Notes: generated by a model from the letters alone, not told the origin. A DNA stretch of 64,000 nucleotides from Candidatus Dechloromonas phosphorivorans (GCA_016709495.1 JADJMS010000021.1:49851-113850); one strand, 5' to 3'. Counted from the first letter of the stretch, positions 1-9,873 are shown. A program made the numbers and translations.

Positions 1-1819
1 CGATGTGCAGGGCGGTCAGCCCCGAGGCTTCTTCGGCGGAAACGGTGAATGCCGGGCCAGCCAGATCGAGCTGACTGTTGATCCGGTTGGCGGGAATGTT
101 AGGCATCGTGCCAACCACGCCTGAGGATTGCAGCACGGGAACGATGCCATCGCGGGCAACTGCCAGCCAGGTTGGATCGGAACTTTCATTAGCCAAACGC
201 CAGCGCGTGCCGTAACGGGAAACCTCGGCATCGCAGCCCATGCCGACCAGAACGGCAGTCCGTTCGCGTGGCAAGCTGATGCCATTGGCCGCTTCACGAG
301 CCGCTTCAAGCACCATGGTTTGCTGGGATAGCGACTGCTGCAGGTCATTTGGCGGGAAACGCAAGCCATCGAGTGCGACGGACACGTTTTGCCGGGCTTC
401 GGCTACGTTTTGGCCGGAAAACAGGTCGCGGGTGAAATCAGCCGCGCTGTCGCCACGTCCGACGCGCGCGCCGATGCCGACAATGGCGATCTCGTCTGTA
501 TGTTGATGCGGCGTGACAAAGGAACGCGCTGCAACAGGTGTTTCTTCGAGGGCTTCAACAATCAGGTGGGCATTGTTGCCGCCAAAGCCAAAGGCGCTTA
601 TCCCGGCGCGTTTCGGGCCCGTCCATGCCTCAGTTTCGCGCAAGAGGCGGAAAGGTGTCCCGGCCAGTGCATCGTTGGGTTGATCGATGTTGAGCGTTGG
701 CGGCTTCTTGCCATGTTCCATCGCTGCCAGTACCTTGATCAGCCCGGCAACGCCGGCGGCAGTAATCAGGTGACCGAGGTTGGACTTGAGCGAGCCGATC
801 GGCACGTTAGCGCAACCGGCGAAAACGCGCGCCATACTGCGAAGTTCAGTGGCATCGCCGATCGGCGTACCGGTGGCGTGGCATTCGAGCAGGCTGATGT
901 CGGCAGGCTGCAGGCCGGCCTGTTCGTAGGCTAGGCGCAGTGCGCGTTCCTGACCTTCTTCCGAGGGGGCAAGCAAACCACGGCCACGCCCGTCGTTGGA
1001 CAAGCCAACGCCGCGAATCACGCCCAGCACCTTGCGCCCGGCGGCCAAAGCATCGGATAGGCGCTCAAGCACGACAAAACCGGCGCCTTCAGCCGGGACC
1101 AGTCCATCAGCATCGCGATGGAAAGGGCGGCTCTGGCCGGTTTTGCTTAAGGCGGAGAGGGCGCAAAAGCCGACGTGAATAAACAGGTCATCCGCCTGGT
1201 TGACCGCACCAGCCACCATCACATCGGCGCTACGGTCGTGCAGACGATCACAGGCCAGCTTGATGGCATAGAGTGACGAGGCACAGGCAGCATCGAGCGC
1301 AAAAGCGCCGCCGCCAAGGCCCAGCGCATGGGCAGTCAGATGGGCGGGCAGGCCGGAGTTGAAACGGTTTTTGGCGTGTGGTCGGGGTTGTTGATCAAGC
1401 CAAACGCTTTGTGCGTAGCGCGCCATCACTGCCGAAGGAAACGACAGATTGCCGAGCACGAGGCCGGTATTCTGAGCTGGGCCGGGCAGGCCTGCACTTT
1501 GCAGCGCTTGGCGCACACCATGCACCGTGAGCTGGAACAAGGGGTCGAGCGCCAGTAATTCCTCGGCGGGAATTGCCGTACCGGTCGGATCAAACTGAAA
1601 TCCGCTGACGTAGCCGCCAACGTCCGACCAGGTGCGATCCGCCGATTGGGCAACACTGCCAATCACGCTTTCACGCGGCAAACCCCAGCGCTCAGCGGGT
1701 ACCTGAGAAATGCTGCTGTGGCCGGCCAGCACGTTGGCCCACAACGCTTCCGGCGACAGTGCGCCGGGCAGCGTGCAGGATTGGCCGATGATGGCAATCG
1801 GCTCAAAACTCATCGGCAT
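1..1819 (-). CDS. pfaC: PfaC-type PUFA/polyketide synthase subunit, N-terminal part (KS-CLF)
   Basis: Partial gene that leaves the left edge; about 606 N-terminal codons are visible. The first ~430 residues form a complete ketosynthase with Cys in DAACASSLYA, His in HATGT, His in NLGHL and the closing FGFGGNNAH motif. A second KS-fold domain starts near residue 450 (EIAIVGIGA). At its nucleophile position it reads SAEEASG, Glu in place of Cys, which marks a chain-length factor. KS followed by CLF is the front half of PfaC in PUFA synthases; the paired FabA-like dehydratases known from the family would lie left of the window. The ATG at 1819 begins five bases after the pfaA stop (a second in-frame ATG is at 1813), so it is probably translated with pfaA. 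Assignment to PfaC rather than another KS-CLF megasynthase depends on the unseen C-terminus. Confidence 0.8.
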   Translation of the reverse strand, partial: MPMSFEPIAIIGQSCTLPGALSPEALWANVLAGHSSISQVPAERWGLPRESVIGSVAQSADRTWSDVGGYVSGFQFDPTGTAIPAEELLALDPLFQLTVHGVRQALQSAGLPGPAQNTGLVLGNLSFPSAVMARYAQSVWLDQQPRPHAKNRFNSGLPAHLTAHALGLGGGAFALDAACASSLYAIKLACDRLHDRSADVMVAGAVNQADDLFIHVGFCALSALSKTGQSRPFHRDADGLVPAEGAGFVVLERLSDALAAGRKVLGVIRGVGLSNDGRGRGLLAPSEEGQERALRLAYEQAGLQPADISLLECHATGTPIGDATELRSMARVFAGCANVPIGSLKSNLGHLITAAGVAGLIKVLAAMEHGKKPPTLNIDQPNDALAGTPFRLLRETEAWTGPKRAGISAFGFGGNNAHLIVEALEETPVAARSFVTPHQHTDEIAIVGIGARVGRGDSAADFTRDLFSGQNVAEARQNVSVALDGLRFPPNDLQQSLSQQTMVLEAAREAANGISLPRERTAVLVGMGCDAEVSRYGTRWRLANESSDPTWLAVARDGIVPVLQSSGVVGTMPNIPANRINSQLDLAGPAFTVSAEEASGLTALHI

Positions 1820-1824
1820 TTGTT

Positions 1825-4800
1825 TCATGCCAGTGCAGGTGCGTGGTTCGTCTCGCCTACCGTAGCCTGCGGCGTCACCTTGATGCCAAGTGCGCCATCA
1901 CCCGCGCCGCCAATCACCACCATGATGTCTTCGTTGCTTCCTGTTATTTCATCGACAAAGCGCTGGGCACCAATGGCCAGTGGAATCAAAGCGACACCCA
2001 TTTGCTCGAAATGACTCTTCAGGCTAGGTGTCACCATGCCGCCTTCCCATGGGCCCCAACCAATGGCACGCACCACGCAGGAAGCACCACGACGCGCACG
2101 CTCGGTACAGGCGACGAGGTTGAGAACCTCGTTGGCCATTGCGTAATCACATTGGCCGAGGTTGCCAGAGCGGGCAGCGACGGATGAAAAGAGGCAGATC
2201 GCCGTCAGCGGGTCTTTGGCCGTCGCCGCCAGCAAGGCACGCAAGCCGCTGACCTTGGTGTCGAAGACGCGATCAAACTGCTCGTCGGATTTTTCAGCTA
2301 TCAGTTTGTCGGCCAGAACGCCGGCACCATGAACCAGACCGGTAATAGGCCCCCAGGTTTTACGGACGTTTTCGAGCGCAGCCGATAATTTCGCCTCATT
2401 TCCGACGTCGACCGTAACATATTGGGCTTCCGAGCCAGCAGCCTTGAGAGCAGCCAAAGTGGCGCGGATTTCACGGACAGCCAACAGGTTGGACAACTGG
2501 CTGTTCAGCTCGGCGGGCGTTGCCTTGCGACCTTCGGCCTGAGCACGTTGCATGAGTGCCCGCTTGAGATCGGCATCGCTGTTGAGGCTACGCAGTTCGG
2601 CGGGTTCATCACCCATAGGCGTGCGACCAAGTAATACGAAACGTGGCTGTTTGACCTTGGCCAGCGCGAGCAGGGCAGCGGCAGTTACACCACGGCCACC
2701 GCCGGAAGCGACGATGATCGAATTGCTATTGATGTTGTCGGCAGGAATGCTCGGCGATGCGGTCGCAACCGAAATCAGCGTCGTGCGCCGTCCATCGGCG
2801 TGCAGGCCAACTTCCAGTGTTGTACCGCCATTCAACAGTTCACCAACAATCGCCTCGGCCAGCGCCTTGGTGTCAGGCGCCTTCTTGCCTTTGCCGGCAA
2901 TGCGTTCCAGATCGATGGCCTTGATAGCCGCCTGCGGCCATTCCAGCGCCGCCGTGCGGGCCAGCGCGCTGACGCCGCCGAGGAAAGCACGCGTTGCATT
3001 GGCGCCTGACAGACCAAAATCACCGCCCGTGTCCTGCACGGTAACGAAAGCACCACCTGCATTGGTCATCCGTGCTGCAACCGAACGGCAGGCACGGAAG
3101 GCTTCACGGTTAATCGCGACGGCTTCATCAACCGTCTTGACGGCACGCAGGCCACCCAGAAAAACAACCGCATCGGCATCAGCCGGTACCGTATCGACCA
3201 CGCTGGCCTTGACGCCATGCTTGGCCAAACTCGCCACCACGGCAGTAGCGACACCGGCGCCATCATCGGTCACCACCATGCGCTGCGCACCAAGGATGCC
3301 GGGTAGTGCCGTTCCGACCGGGTTTACTGCTACTTCGCGAAGAGAAAAACGTTCAACAGCGGCTTGCGGTGCAGCAGCTACGGCAGTTGCCGTAATCGGG
3401 CTGGCCGGCTCACCAGCAGCACGCATGTGGTCAATAATCTGGCCGAGGGTGCGAAGCAACGCCAGTTCGGCTGGCTTCACTTCCGGCAGGTTCGGGGCAC
3501 GTTCGCGCATGGCCGAGAGAATCTCGACGCGCTTGATGCTGTCGATACCGAGGTCAGCCTCCAGTTCCATATGCACGCCGAGCATTTCCTGCGGATAGCC
3601 GGTCTTCTCGGCGACGATGCTCATCATCAATTCTTCGAGATCAATCATCGGTGCTGCCTGCGTTGCTGCAGGGGCGGTAATAGCCGGTGCAGCAGCAAAG
3701 GCAGCGCCACCGGCAGCGCGCATGTGGTCAACGATCTGACCGAGGGTGCGCAAGGTAGCCAGTTCAGCCGGCTTCACTTCCGGCAGATTGGGTTCACGCT
3801 CACGCATCGCCGAGAGAATTTCAACGCGTTTGATGCTGTCGATGCCAAGGTCAGCTTCGAGTTCCATGTGCGCGCCGAGCATTTCCTGCGGATAGCCAGT
3901 TTTTTCGGCAACGATGCTCATCATTAGTGCTTCGAGATCAACGCCGGAAGAGGCTGGTGCAGGAGCAACGGGGGCTGCTGCGGCAGAAGTCGCAAAAGCA
4001 GCGCCACCAGCAGCGCGCATGTGCTCAACGATCTGGCCGAGGGTGCGCAAGGTAGCCAGTTCAGCAGGCTTCACTTCCGGCAAATTGGGTTCGCGCTCGC
4101 GCATGGCAGAAAGAATTTCAACGCGCTTAATGCTGTCGATGCCGAGATCGGCTTCCAGCTCCATATGCGCGCCGAGCATTTCCTGCGGATAGCCGGTTTT
4201 TTCGGCAACAATGGACATCATCAGCGCTTCGAGATCAACACCGGAAGCGGCTGGAGCTGCAGCAACGGGCGCGGTTACAGGAGTAGCTGCAAAAGCGGCG
4301 CCACCGGCAGCGCGCATGTGGTCAACAATCTGACCGAGGGTGCGCAGCGTAGCCAGTTCAGCCGGCTTCACTTCCGGCAGATTGGGTTCGCGTTCACGCA
4401 TGGCCGAGAGAATTTCAACGCGCTTGATGCTGTCGATGCCGAGATCGGCTTCCAGCTCCATTTCAGCACCGAGCATTTCCTGCGGGTAGCCGGTTTTTTC
4501 GGCGACGATTGACATCATCAGCGCTTCGAGATCAACGCCTGAAGCAACCGGTGCGGCAGCAACAGGGGCAGTTGGGGCAGAGGCAGCAAAAGCAGCGCCA
4601 CCGGCAGCACGCATATGGTCAACGATCTGGCCGAGGGTGCGCAAAGTCGCCAGTTCAGCCGGCTTCACTTCCGGCAGGCTGGGCGCCCGCTCACGCATGG
4701 CTGAAAGAATTTCGACGCGCTTGATGCTGTCGATGCCAAGGTCGGCTTCCAATTCCATTTCCGCGCCAAGCATTTCCTCCGGATAGCCGGTTTTTTCAGC

Positions 4801-6537
4801 GACGATGGTCATCATCAGCGCTTGCAGGTCGAGCGCAGGAGCGGCGGTCGGTTTGACGACTGCTGGGGCCGCTTGAACAACGGGTGCTGCAACAGGAGTT
4901 GGTACCGGAGTGGGTGCAATGACTGCTTGCGGAATGACTGCAGCAGGTTTTGCCGCCACCGTCTGAACCGGCGCTGCGACGTACTGTACGGGTGGCGCAA
5001 CCGCCAACGCAGGTGCAGCGATGGGTTGTGCCAACGATGTTCCACCTAGCATCTCGCCAAGACCGCTGAATGAGGATTCAGCAGTTTTCAGGAAGGCCAT
5101 GTGGCTATCAGCCATAGCACGCTGATAAGCGGCATGAGCTTCGGCAGTTTGCCGCTGCGTTTCCTGGAAAGCATGCACCCAGGCCAGATTGGCTTCCGGT
5201 GCGACGCTGATTGCTGTAACGGGTTGAGTCATGGCTTGAGTTGTCGTTGCAGCTTGATGCTCAGCGGGAGCAGCCGGCGCAGGAACGGTGATGGTTTCAC
5301 GGATAATGATTGGCTCCGGCAAAGCGCGCGGCGGGTTGGGCGGTGGCAGATCCTTGGAGCCACCGGGCGGTGGGTAAGGGCGGCCGGAGTTGGCGCCGAT
5401 GATCGGCATGGTCATCGCCGGCTTCTTGACTGGTTTGTCGGAGAGCGGTGCAAACTGTGTCCAGAGCGGCGCGAAATCAATCTTGATGCCCGCCAGCGCA
5501 AGGCGGCCAAGGCCTTCATGCAAGGTGCTGACGCCATGCTTGCCCTTGCGATCCAGGCTAATGGCGCGGTGCGGACGATCACCGAGAATGCGCCCGACCA
5601 GTTCGGTCAGTACGCTACCGGCACCGACTTCAACAAAGGTGCGCACGCCGCGGGCGTACATCGCTTCAATTTGTTCAACGAAACGGACCGACTGAGCCAA
5701 CTGCGCGGCGAGCTGTTCGCGTATCGCGGCCGGTTTTTTGGCATAGGTTGCAGCGGTGGCATTGCTATAAACGCCAAGTTGCGGCGCATTGATTTTCACG
5801 CCTTGCAGGAACTCGCCAAAGGGCAGGCTGGAACCGGCGACCAGCGGGCTGTGAAACGCAGTAGCAACTGGCAGGCGCTTGGCAGTCATGCCCTTGGCGG
5901 CCAGCGCCGCTTCGACCTTGGTGATTTCTTCAACCGAGCCGGAGAGCACAACCTGAGTCGGTGAATTGTGATTGGCTACGACCACGTTGGCACCGCTTTC
6001 GGCGACTGCCGCACGCACTTCTTCAATCGTTTTGGCGACGGCAGTCATTGCGCCGGGGACGGCTGATGCATCACGCATCAGTTCACCACGGCGGCGCGCC
6101 ACTTTAACCAAACTTTGCGCGTCAATAACGCCAGCTTCATGCAGCGCGGAAACCTCGCCGAAACTATGACCTGCAACACAAGCCGGGCGCACGCCGATTG
6201 TGTGCAAAATATTGGCCAGTGACTGGCTATGCACACCCAGTGCAGGCTGCGCCCATTCGGTGGCAGTCAGTTTTTTCTGCTGCGCATCACGGTCAGCATC
6301 GGTAAATACCGGTTTGGGGAAAACCACGTCATGCAGACGAGTGCCATCAAACGGCAAATTGGCGGCATCGTCCCATGCATGACGTGCCGGGTCGAAAGCC
6401 ATCGCCACTTCGGCACCCATGCCGACATATTGACTACCTTGACCCGGGAAGAGGAAGGCCAGCTCACCAGAATCTGTCGCACCGGTCGCGTAGTACACCG
6501 GTCGGAGTGGCATAAGCGGTACCCGGCGATTTTTCAA
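1825..6537 (-). CDS. pfaA: PfaA-type synthase, AT-ACP(x5)-KR portion
   Basis: Open frame of 1570 codons carrying most of a PfaA multidomain synthase. Domains in order: acyltransferase at about residues 25-330 (FPGQGSQYVGMG, nucleophile in GHSFGE), an Ala/Pro-rich linker, five tandem acyl carrier domains at about 565-1045, each with the phosphopantetheine Ser in LGIDSIK, and a ketoreductase at about 1265-1550 (ASGGGRGVT nucleotide site, SSVAARSGN and CDYAMANE catalytic region). Known PfaA proteins also carry an N-terminal KS; here it is the separate upstream frame at 6464-7957, overlapping by 74 bases. The only start available for this frame is TTG at 6537 with no clear ribosome site. This suggests one pfaA gene split by a frameshift near 6494-6502 rather than two genes. 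Role: iterative condensation and keto reduction of acyl chains on the ACP array. Confidence 0.85.
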   Translation of the reverse strand: MKNRRVPLMPLRPVYYATGATDSGELAFLFPGQGSQYVGMGAEVAMAFDPARHAWDDAANLPFDGTRLHDVVFPKPVFTDADRDAQQKKLTATEWAQPALGVHSQSLANILHTIGVRPACVAGHSFGEVSALHEAGVIDAQSLVKVARRRGELMRDASAVPGAMTAVAKTIEEVRAAVAESGANVVVANHNSPTQVVLSGSVEEITKVEAALAAKGMTAKRLPVATAFHSPLVAGSSLPFGEFLQGVKINAPQLGVYSNATAATYAKKPAAIREQLAAQLAQSVRFVEQIEAMYARGVRTFVEVGAGSVLTELVGRILGDRPHRAISLDRKGKHGVSTLHEGLGRLALAGIKIDFAPLWTQFAPLSDKPVKKPAMTMPIIGANSGRPYPPPGGSKDLPPPNPPRALPEPIIIRETITVPAPAAPAEHQAATTTQAMTQPVTAISVAPEANLAWVHAFQETQRQTAEAHAAYQRAMADSHMAFLKTAESSFSGLGEMLGGTSLAQPIAAPALAVAPPVQYVAAPVQTVAAKPAAVIPQAVIAPTPVPTPVAAPVVQAAPAVVKPTAAPALDLQALMMTIVAEKTGYPEEMLGAEMELEADLGIDSIKRVEILSAMRERAPSLPEVKPAELATLRTLGQIVDHMRAAGGAAFAASAPTAPVAAAPVASGVDLEALMMSIVAEKTGYPQEMLGAEMELEADLGIDSIKRVEILSAMREREPNLPEVKPAELATLRTLGQIVDHMRAAGGAAFAATPVTAPVAAAPAASGVDLEALMMSIVAEKTGYPQEMLGAHMELEADLGIDSIKRVEILSAMREREPNLPEVKPAELATLRTLGQIVEHMRAAGGAAFATSAAAAPVAPAPASSGVDLEALMMSIVAEKTGYPQEMLGAHMELEADLGIDSIKRVEILSAMREREPNLPEVKPAELATLRTLGQIVDHMRAAGGAAFAAAPAITAPAATQAAPMIDLEELMMSIVAEKTGYPQEMLGVHMELEADLGIDSIKRVEILSAMRERAPNLPEVKPAELALLRTLGQIIDHMRAAGEPASPITATAVAAAPQAAVERFSLREVAVNPVGTALPGILGAQRMVVTDDGAGVATAVVASLAKHGVKASVVDTVPADADAVVFLGGLRAVKTVDEAVAINREAFRACRSVAARMTNAGGAFVTVQDTGGDFGLSGANATRAFLGGVSALARTAALEWPQAAIKAIDLERIAGKGKKAPDTKALAEAIVGELLNGGTTLEVGLHADGRRTTLISVATASPSIPADNINSNSIIVASGGGRGVTAAALLALAKVKQPRFVLLGRTPMGDEPAELRSLNSDADLKRALMQRAQAEGRKATPAELNSQLSNLLAVREIRATLAALKAAGSEAQYVTVDVGNEAKLSAALENVRKTWGPITGLVHGAGVLADKLIAEKSDEQFDRVFDTKVSGLRALLAATAKDPLTAICLFSSVAARSGNLGQCDYAMANEVLNLVACTERARRGASCVVRAIGWGPWEGGMVTPSLKSHFEQMGVALIPLAIGAQRFVDEITGSNEDIMVVIGGAGDGALGIKVTPQATVGETNHAPALA
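3410..4850 (-). repeat. Five tandem ACP-domain repeats inside pfaA
   Basis: Five copies of a unit of roughly 295-300 bases, with equivalent positions near 3423, 3717, 4017, 4314 and 4611. Each encodes an ACP with the LGIDSIK serine motif, joined by Ala/Pro linkers. The inner copies are nearly identical at the protein level; the outer two differ at a few positions (SLPEV and EEML in the first, GVHMEL in the last). Tandem ACPs are typical of PfaA proteins, where copy number influences product yield. High identity makes the array prone to copy-number change and to assembly collapse. Confidence 0.9.
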
Positions 6538-7957
6538 TCGTTGCGGCGGCCTGTGTCAATTTTTCTGCCAGTTCGCCAGCGTTCGCGGCGATGATGCCAA
6601 AGCCGAAGCTGGATACTGCAGCGCGGCGCGGATGGGCGCCATCGCGGATCCACGGGCGGCGCTGGGTGTTCAGATAAAATGGGCTTTGTTCGATTTCCAG
6701 CTTGGGATTCGGTCGATCAACCTTGATCGTCGGTGGCAGCACCTTGTGATGCAGCGCCATAATCGCCTTGAACAGGCCGGCCGCACCAGCCGCTGCCTTG
6801 GCGTGACCGATTTGTGACTTGACCGTACCCAGCGCACACCATTGATTGTCTTCGCGCGCACCGCCGTAGGCGAGTTTCAAGCCGGCAAATTCGGCGGCAT
6901 CGCCAGCCTTGGTGCCGGTACCATGCGCTTCAACCAGTTCAACGGTCTCCGGGCCAAAACCGGCGACTTCATAAGCCCGGCGCAGCGAACGCGCCTGACC
7001 TTCGGGCAAGGGGGCGTAAACGCTGTTGGCGCGTCCATCCGATGCTGAACCGATGCCGCTGATCACCGCATAGACGCGATCACCGTCGCGCTCGGCATCG
7101 TCAAGGCGCTTGAGCGCCATCATCGCGATACCTTCGCCGAGCAGGGTGCCGTCAGCGGCATCCGAGAACGGCCGGCAATCACCGGTCGGCGAAAGCGCCG
7201 GCGTCTTGCTGAAGCACATGTACATGAAAATGTCGTTCATCGCATCGACACCGCCGGTGATGACAAGATCAGACTGCCCCAACTGCAATTCGTTGATGCC
7301 CATCGAAACGGCGGCCAGCGAACTGGCGCAGGCCGCATCAGTCACGGCATTGGTGCCGCGCAAGTCAAAACGGTTGGCGATACGGCCGGCAACCACGTTG
7401 CCGAGCAGGCCGGGGAATGAGGATTCCTGCCAGGGGGTGTAGCTATTAGCAATACGACCGCAGATTTCCTGCGCTTCAGTTTCCGGAATGCCACTTTCGC
7501 GCAGTGCTTTCAGCCAGATCGGTTTTTGCAGGCGGCTGACCATGTTGCCCAGCAGTTCCTGTGCCGAGGTAACGCCGAGCAGCACGCTGATCCGCTCGCG
7601 ATCCATGGAGGCAAACTGGCCTTGTGAGGCATCATCAAGCACTTTTTGGGCAAGGATCAAGGCCAGGATTTGCGCCGTGTCGGTGGCCGGGACGATGCTT
7701 GGCGGCACACCAAATTCCAAAGGATCGAAATCGACCGCCGGCATGAAGCCGCCGCGCTTGGCGTAAGTCTTGTCGAGCGCCTTCGGATCGGGATCGTAAT
7801 AGTCATCGATCAACCAGTGCGATGCCGGCACATCGGTAATCAGATCCTTACCGGAGAGAATATCGTTCCAGAAACCGCGACTATCGGTCGAGCCTGGGAA
7901 CAGAGCGCTGACGCCGACGACGGCGATGGGGATTTGCTGGCGATTGATTTTGGACAT
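6464..7957 (-). CDS. pfaA: PfaA-type synthase, N-terminal ketosynthase portion
   Basis: A 497-codon ketosynthase that begins with ATG at 7957, 66 bases after pfaD. The nucleophile Cys lies in DAACASSLAAV and the two His in EAHGTGTKAGD and SQIGHAKAAAG, so the catalytic triad is intact. It belongs in front of the AT-ACP-KR frame that follows. Two oddities: the C-terminal closing motif stops at SSFGFG and runs straight into IIAANAGELAEKL, so the GTNxH stretch and most of the usual KS-AT linker are missing; and the frame ends in a non-homologous tail (LRDRCDRFW) while the next frame carries on in the right register. Most likely the 5' part of one pfaA gene with an internal deletion plus a frameshift. 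A genuine stand-alone KS is possible but less likely. Confidence 0.8.
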   Translation of the reverse strand: MSKINRQQIPIAVVGVSALFPGSTDSRGFWNDILSGKDLITDVPASHWLIDDYYDPDPKALDKTYAKRGGFMPAVDFDPLEFGVPPSIVPATDTAQILALILAQKVLDDASQGQFASMDRERISVLLGVTSAQELLGNMVSRLQKPIWLKALRESGIPETEAQEICGRIANSYTPWQESSFPGLLGNVVAGRIANRFDLRGTNAVTDAACASSLAAVSMGINELQLGQSDLVITGGVDAMNDIFMYMCFSKTPALSPTGDCRPFSDAADGTLLGEGIAMMALKRLDDAERDGDRVYAVISGIGSASDGRANSVYAPLPEGQARSLRRAYEVAGFGPETVELVEAHGTGTKAGDAAEFAGLKLAYGGAREDNQWCALGTVKSQIGHAKAAAGAAGLFKAIMALHHKVLPPTIKVDRPNPKLEIEQSPFYLNTQRRPWIRDGAHPRRAAVSSFGFGIIAANAGELAEKLTQAAATIEKSPGTAYATPTGVLRDRCDRFW

Positions 7958-8023
7958 GAAAAATGATCTCGATTGCGTTGGCAGCGCTCGGCTGCAATAA
8001 AGTCGTCAGAGAAAAATGGAAAT

Positions 8024-9640
8024 TCAGGAAAGCGGGCGGGGCTGGAACTGGAAGGCCGTGGTAGGTACAGGCAAGCCATAACTCCGCAACTGGCTGGCAC
8101 GGGTAATCACCGCAGCGCCCTCAAGCAGATTCAAAGCAATCTGCACTACCGAGCGATTTTTTGGCTCAGCAAGGAATGAGCCTGCAGCCCAACGGTTGAA
8201 AGCGCCCATCGCCGGACCTGACCAGATCTGATAGTCGGCACGCCGTGAAGCTTCACCATCAATTGCCCACTTGCTGGCCTTGCCCAGATACCAGCGGAAA
8301 ACCAGCGCCATGCGGTGCTTGGGATCGGCTTCGGCGCGAGCTACTTCAGCGGCATCGCGCTTTTGCCAGAAACCCTTGGTTTCGGCCCAGATTTCGTCGA
8401 AGGTCGCGTGCAGCACGTCGTGTTCGAGTTTGGTCCTGAGTTCAGCCGGAATTGCCTCCAGCGAGGCGTTTGAATGCCATGCCTCATAAAGCTTGGCCGA
8501 ACGCACACCAAACATCGTGCCGCGCTTGAGCACCTGCAGCTTGACGCCAAGCTCGAACATGTCAGCGGCTGGTGCCATGATCACATCGGCGACATCCGCT
8601 TCGGCGAGCATTACCTTGCCAACTTCAGACAGACCGGATTCAACGGCGGCCTGATTGACCGAACCGGTCACGACATAGGCTGCACCCATGGCGAAAGCCG
8701 CCGCCAGAGAACCGGGCGTACCCAAGCCACCGGCTGCACCAATACGGATTGGGCGGTCATAAGCGTACTTAACTACCAGTTCATCACGCAAAGCCATGAT
8801 CGTCGGAAACAGCGCAACCAATAATTGATTGTCTGTATGGCCGCCGCTATCGGCTTCGACCGTAACATCCTCGGCGACCGGTATTTTTGCAGCCAGTTCG
8901 GCTTCTGTTACGGTCAACAGCCTATCGGCCACCAATTTTTGGAGGATGTCGGCAGGTGCTGGTGACATGAAGCGTATCGCCACTTCACGTCGGGAAATTT
9001 TGGCAAACACGCGGCGCTTGCGGACGATGCGGCCATTTGCGTCGAGATGCAGGCCGGCAGCCGCGCAACGCACAATCGCCGGGGTCAGCCCCATGAAGGC
9101 CGAGGCGGAAACGATAGGCACGCCCTTGTGTATCAGCAGGTCAGCTACGCGGTTTTCAAGCCCAAGCTCATTGGGCGAGTGGATCAGATTGACGCCCCAC
9201 GGCAGTCGGTCGCCCAGCGTGCTGACTAATTCATCAACCGCTTCCTCAACACGCGGATAACCCAGCCCGCCAGCGCCAAAAAAACCAACCATGCCGGCCT
9301 TGGCCATGGCGATGCACATGCGCGTTGTTGTGATGCCATTCGCCATCTCGCCAACAACGTAGGGGAAGCGGACACCATGCACCTCGCAAAACGAGCGATC
9401 ACCCAGCCATTCCGGGTAAGTCGCCGGTAGCGTCGCCAGCAAGGGTAAATCGCCAGCAGCAGGCGTTGTCACCACCGCCCCCTCGGTAGCCAGCCCGATA
9501 CGTGCCCGCGTAGTATCACCAACAATATGCAGCGGCTGTCGGATCTGGGTCAGCAATTGATTGATTGCCGATTGCTCGAATACGGGAGAATGGGAGCCTG
9601 GCCGCCAATGGCCAACAGCATTTAGTGCAGAGGACTTCAC
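8024..9640 (-). CDS. pfaD: PfaD-type trans-acting enoyl reductase
   Basis: A 538-residue PfaD-family protein (2-nitropropane-dioxygenase/FMN enoyl-reductase fold). It supplies enoyl reduction in trans to PUFA and related polyketide synthases. Visible signs are the glycine-rich segments FFGAGGLGYPRVEEAV and GAAGGLGTPGSLAAAF, and the PfaD-like segments IVSASAFMGLTPAIVR and GVRSAKLYEAWHS. Start is GTG at 9640, preceded by AGGTGA. It is the first gene of a minus-strand operon (pfaD, pfaA, pfaC) and diverges from the FabR-type regulator at 9874. Length matches the family. Confidence 0.9.
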   Translation of the reverse strand: MKSSALNAVGHWRPGSHSPVFEQSAINQLLTQIRQPLHIVGDTTRARIGLATEGAVVTTPAAGDLPLLATLPATYPEWLGDRSFCEVHGVRFPYVVGEMANGITTTRMCIAMAKAGMVGFFGAGGLGYPRVEEAVDELVSTLGDRLPWGVNLIHSPNELGLENRVADLLIHKGVPIVSASAFMGLTPAIVRCAAAGLHLDANGRIVRKRRVFAKISRREVAIRFMSPAPADILQKLVADRLLTVTEAELAAKIPVAEDVTVEADSGGHTDNQLLVALFPTIMALRDELVVKYAYDRPIRIGAAGGLGTPGSLAAAFAMGAAYVVTGSVNQAAVESGLSEVGKVMLAEADVADVIMAPAADMFELGVKLQVLKRGTMFGVRSAKLYEAWHSNASLEAIPAELRTKLEHDVLHATFDEIWAETKGFWQKRDAAEVARAEADPKHRMALVFRWYLGKASKWAIDGEASRRADYQIWSGPAMGAFNRWAAGSFLAEPKNRSVVQIALNLLEGAAVITRASQLRSYGLPVPTTAFQFQPRPLS

Positions 9641-9873
9641 ATTTCACCTAACAAGAAAAAATACTTATCAAAAGCAATCAGAAAGCGGGAAAATGCGCCG
9701 ACACAGGAGGGCATTCGCTATCCCGGAAAAGACAAGGGGCAGCGGAAAATTTGGAAACTTCTTGTACTCGGGTAGCGGGCAGCGCGTAGTATAGCCAATA
9801 CAATACAATCGTCTATACAGTTGCGCATTAATTGGTTTATTTTAATGATTCAGTGTTTCATTCGAGGGAATTC
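9641..9873. promoter_or_regulatory. Divergent control region between pfaD and the FabR-type gene
   Basis: 233 bases without a gene separate the divergent starts. An inverted repeat GTATAG (9789-9794) and CTATAC (9813-9818) with an 18-base spacer sits near the regulator gene, flanked by GCGC on both sides. This is a candidate operator for the adjacent TetR-type protein; it does not resemble the E. coli FabR site closely. No convincing -35/-10 pair could be assigned. Confidence 0.35.

Noticed and set aside
16..369. 117-codon minus-strand frame at the left edge
   Set aside because: Shifted frame of the PfaC-type gene; the correct frame continues through the KS-CLF domains to the edge.
2552..3598. 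348-codon plus-strand frame
   Set aside because: Lies antisense to the KR/ACP part of pfaA; Ser/Arg/Ala-rich composition is the typical mirror of a GC-rich coding strand, and no domain is seen.
3410..4850. Regular ~300-base spacing taken as a possible CRISPR or VNTR
   Set aside because: The repeats encode ACP domains in frame; unit size and coding content exclude CRISPR.
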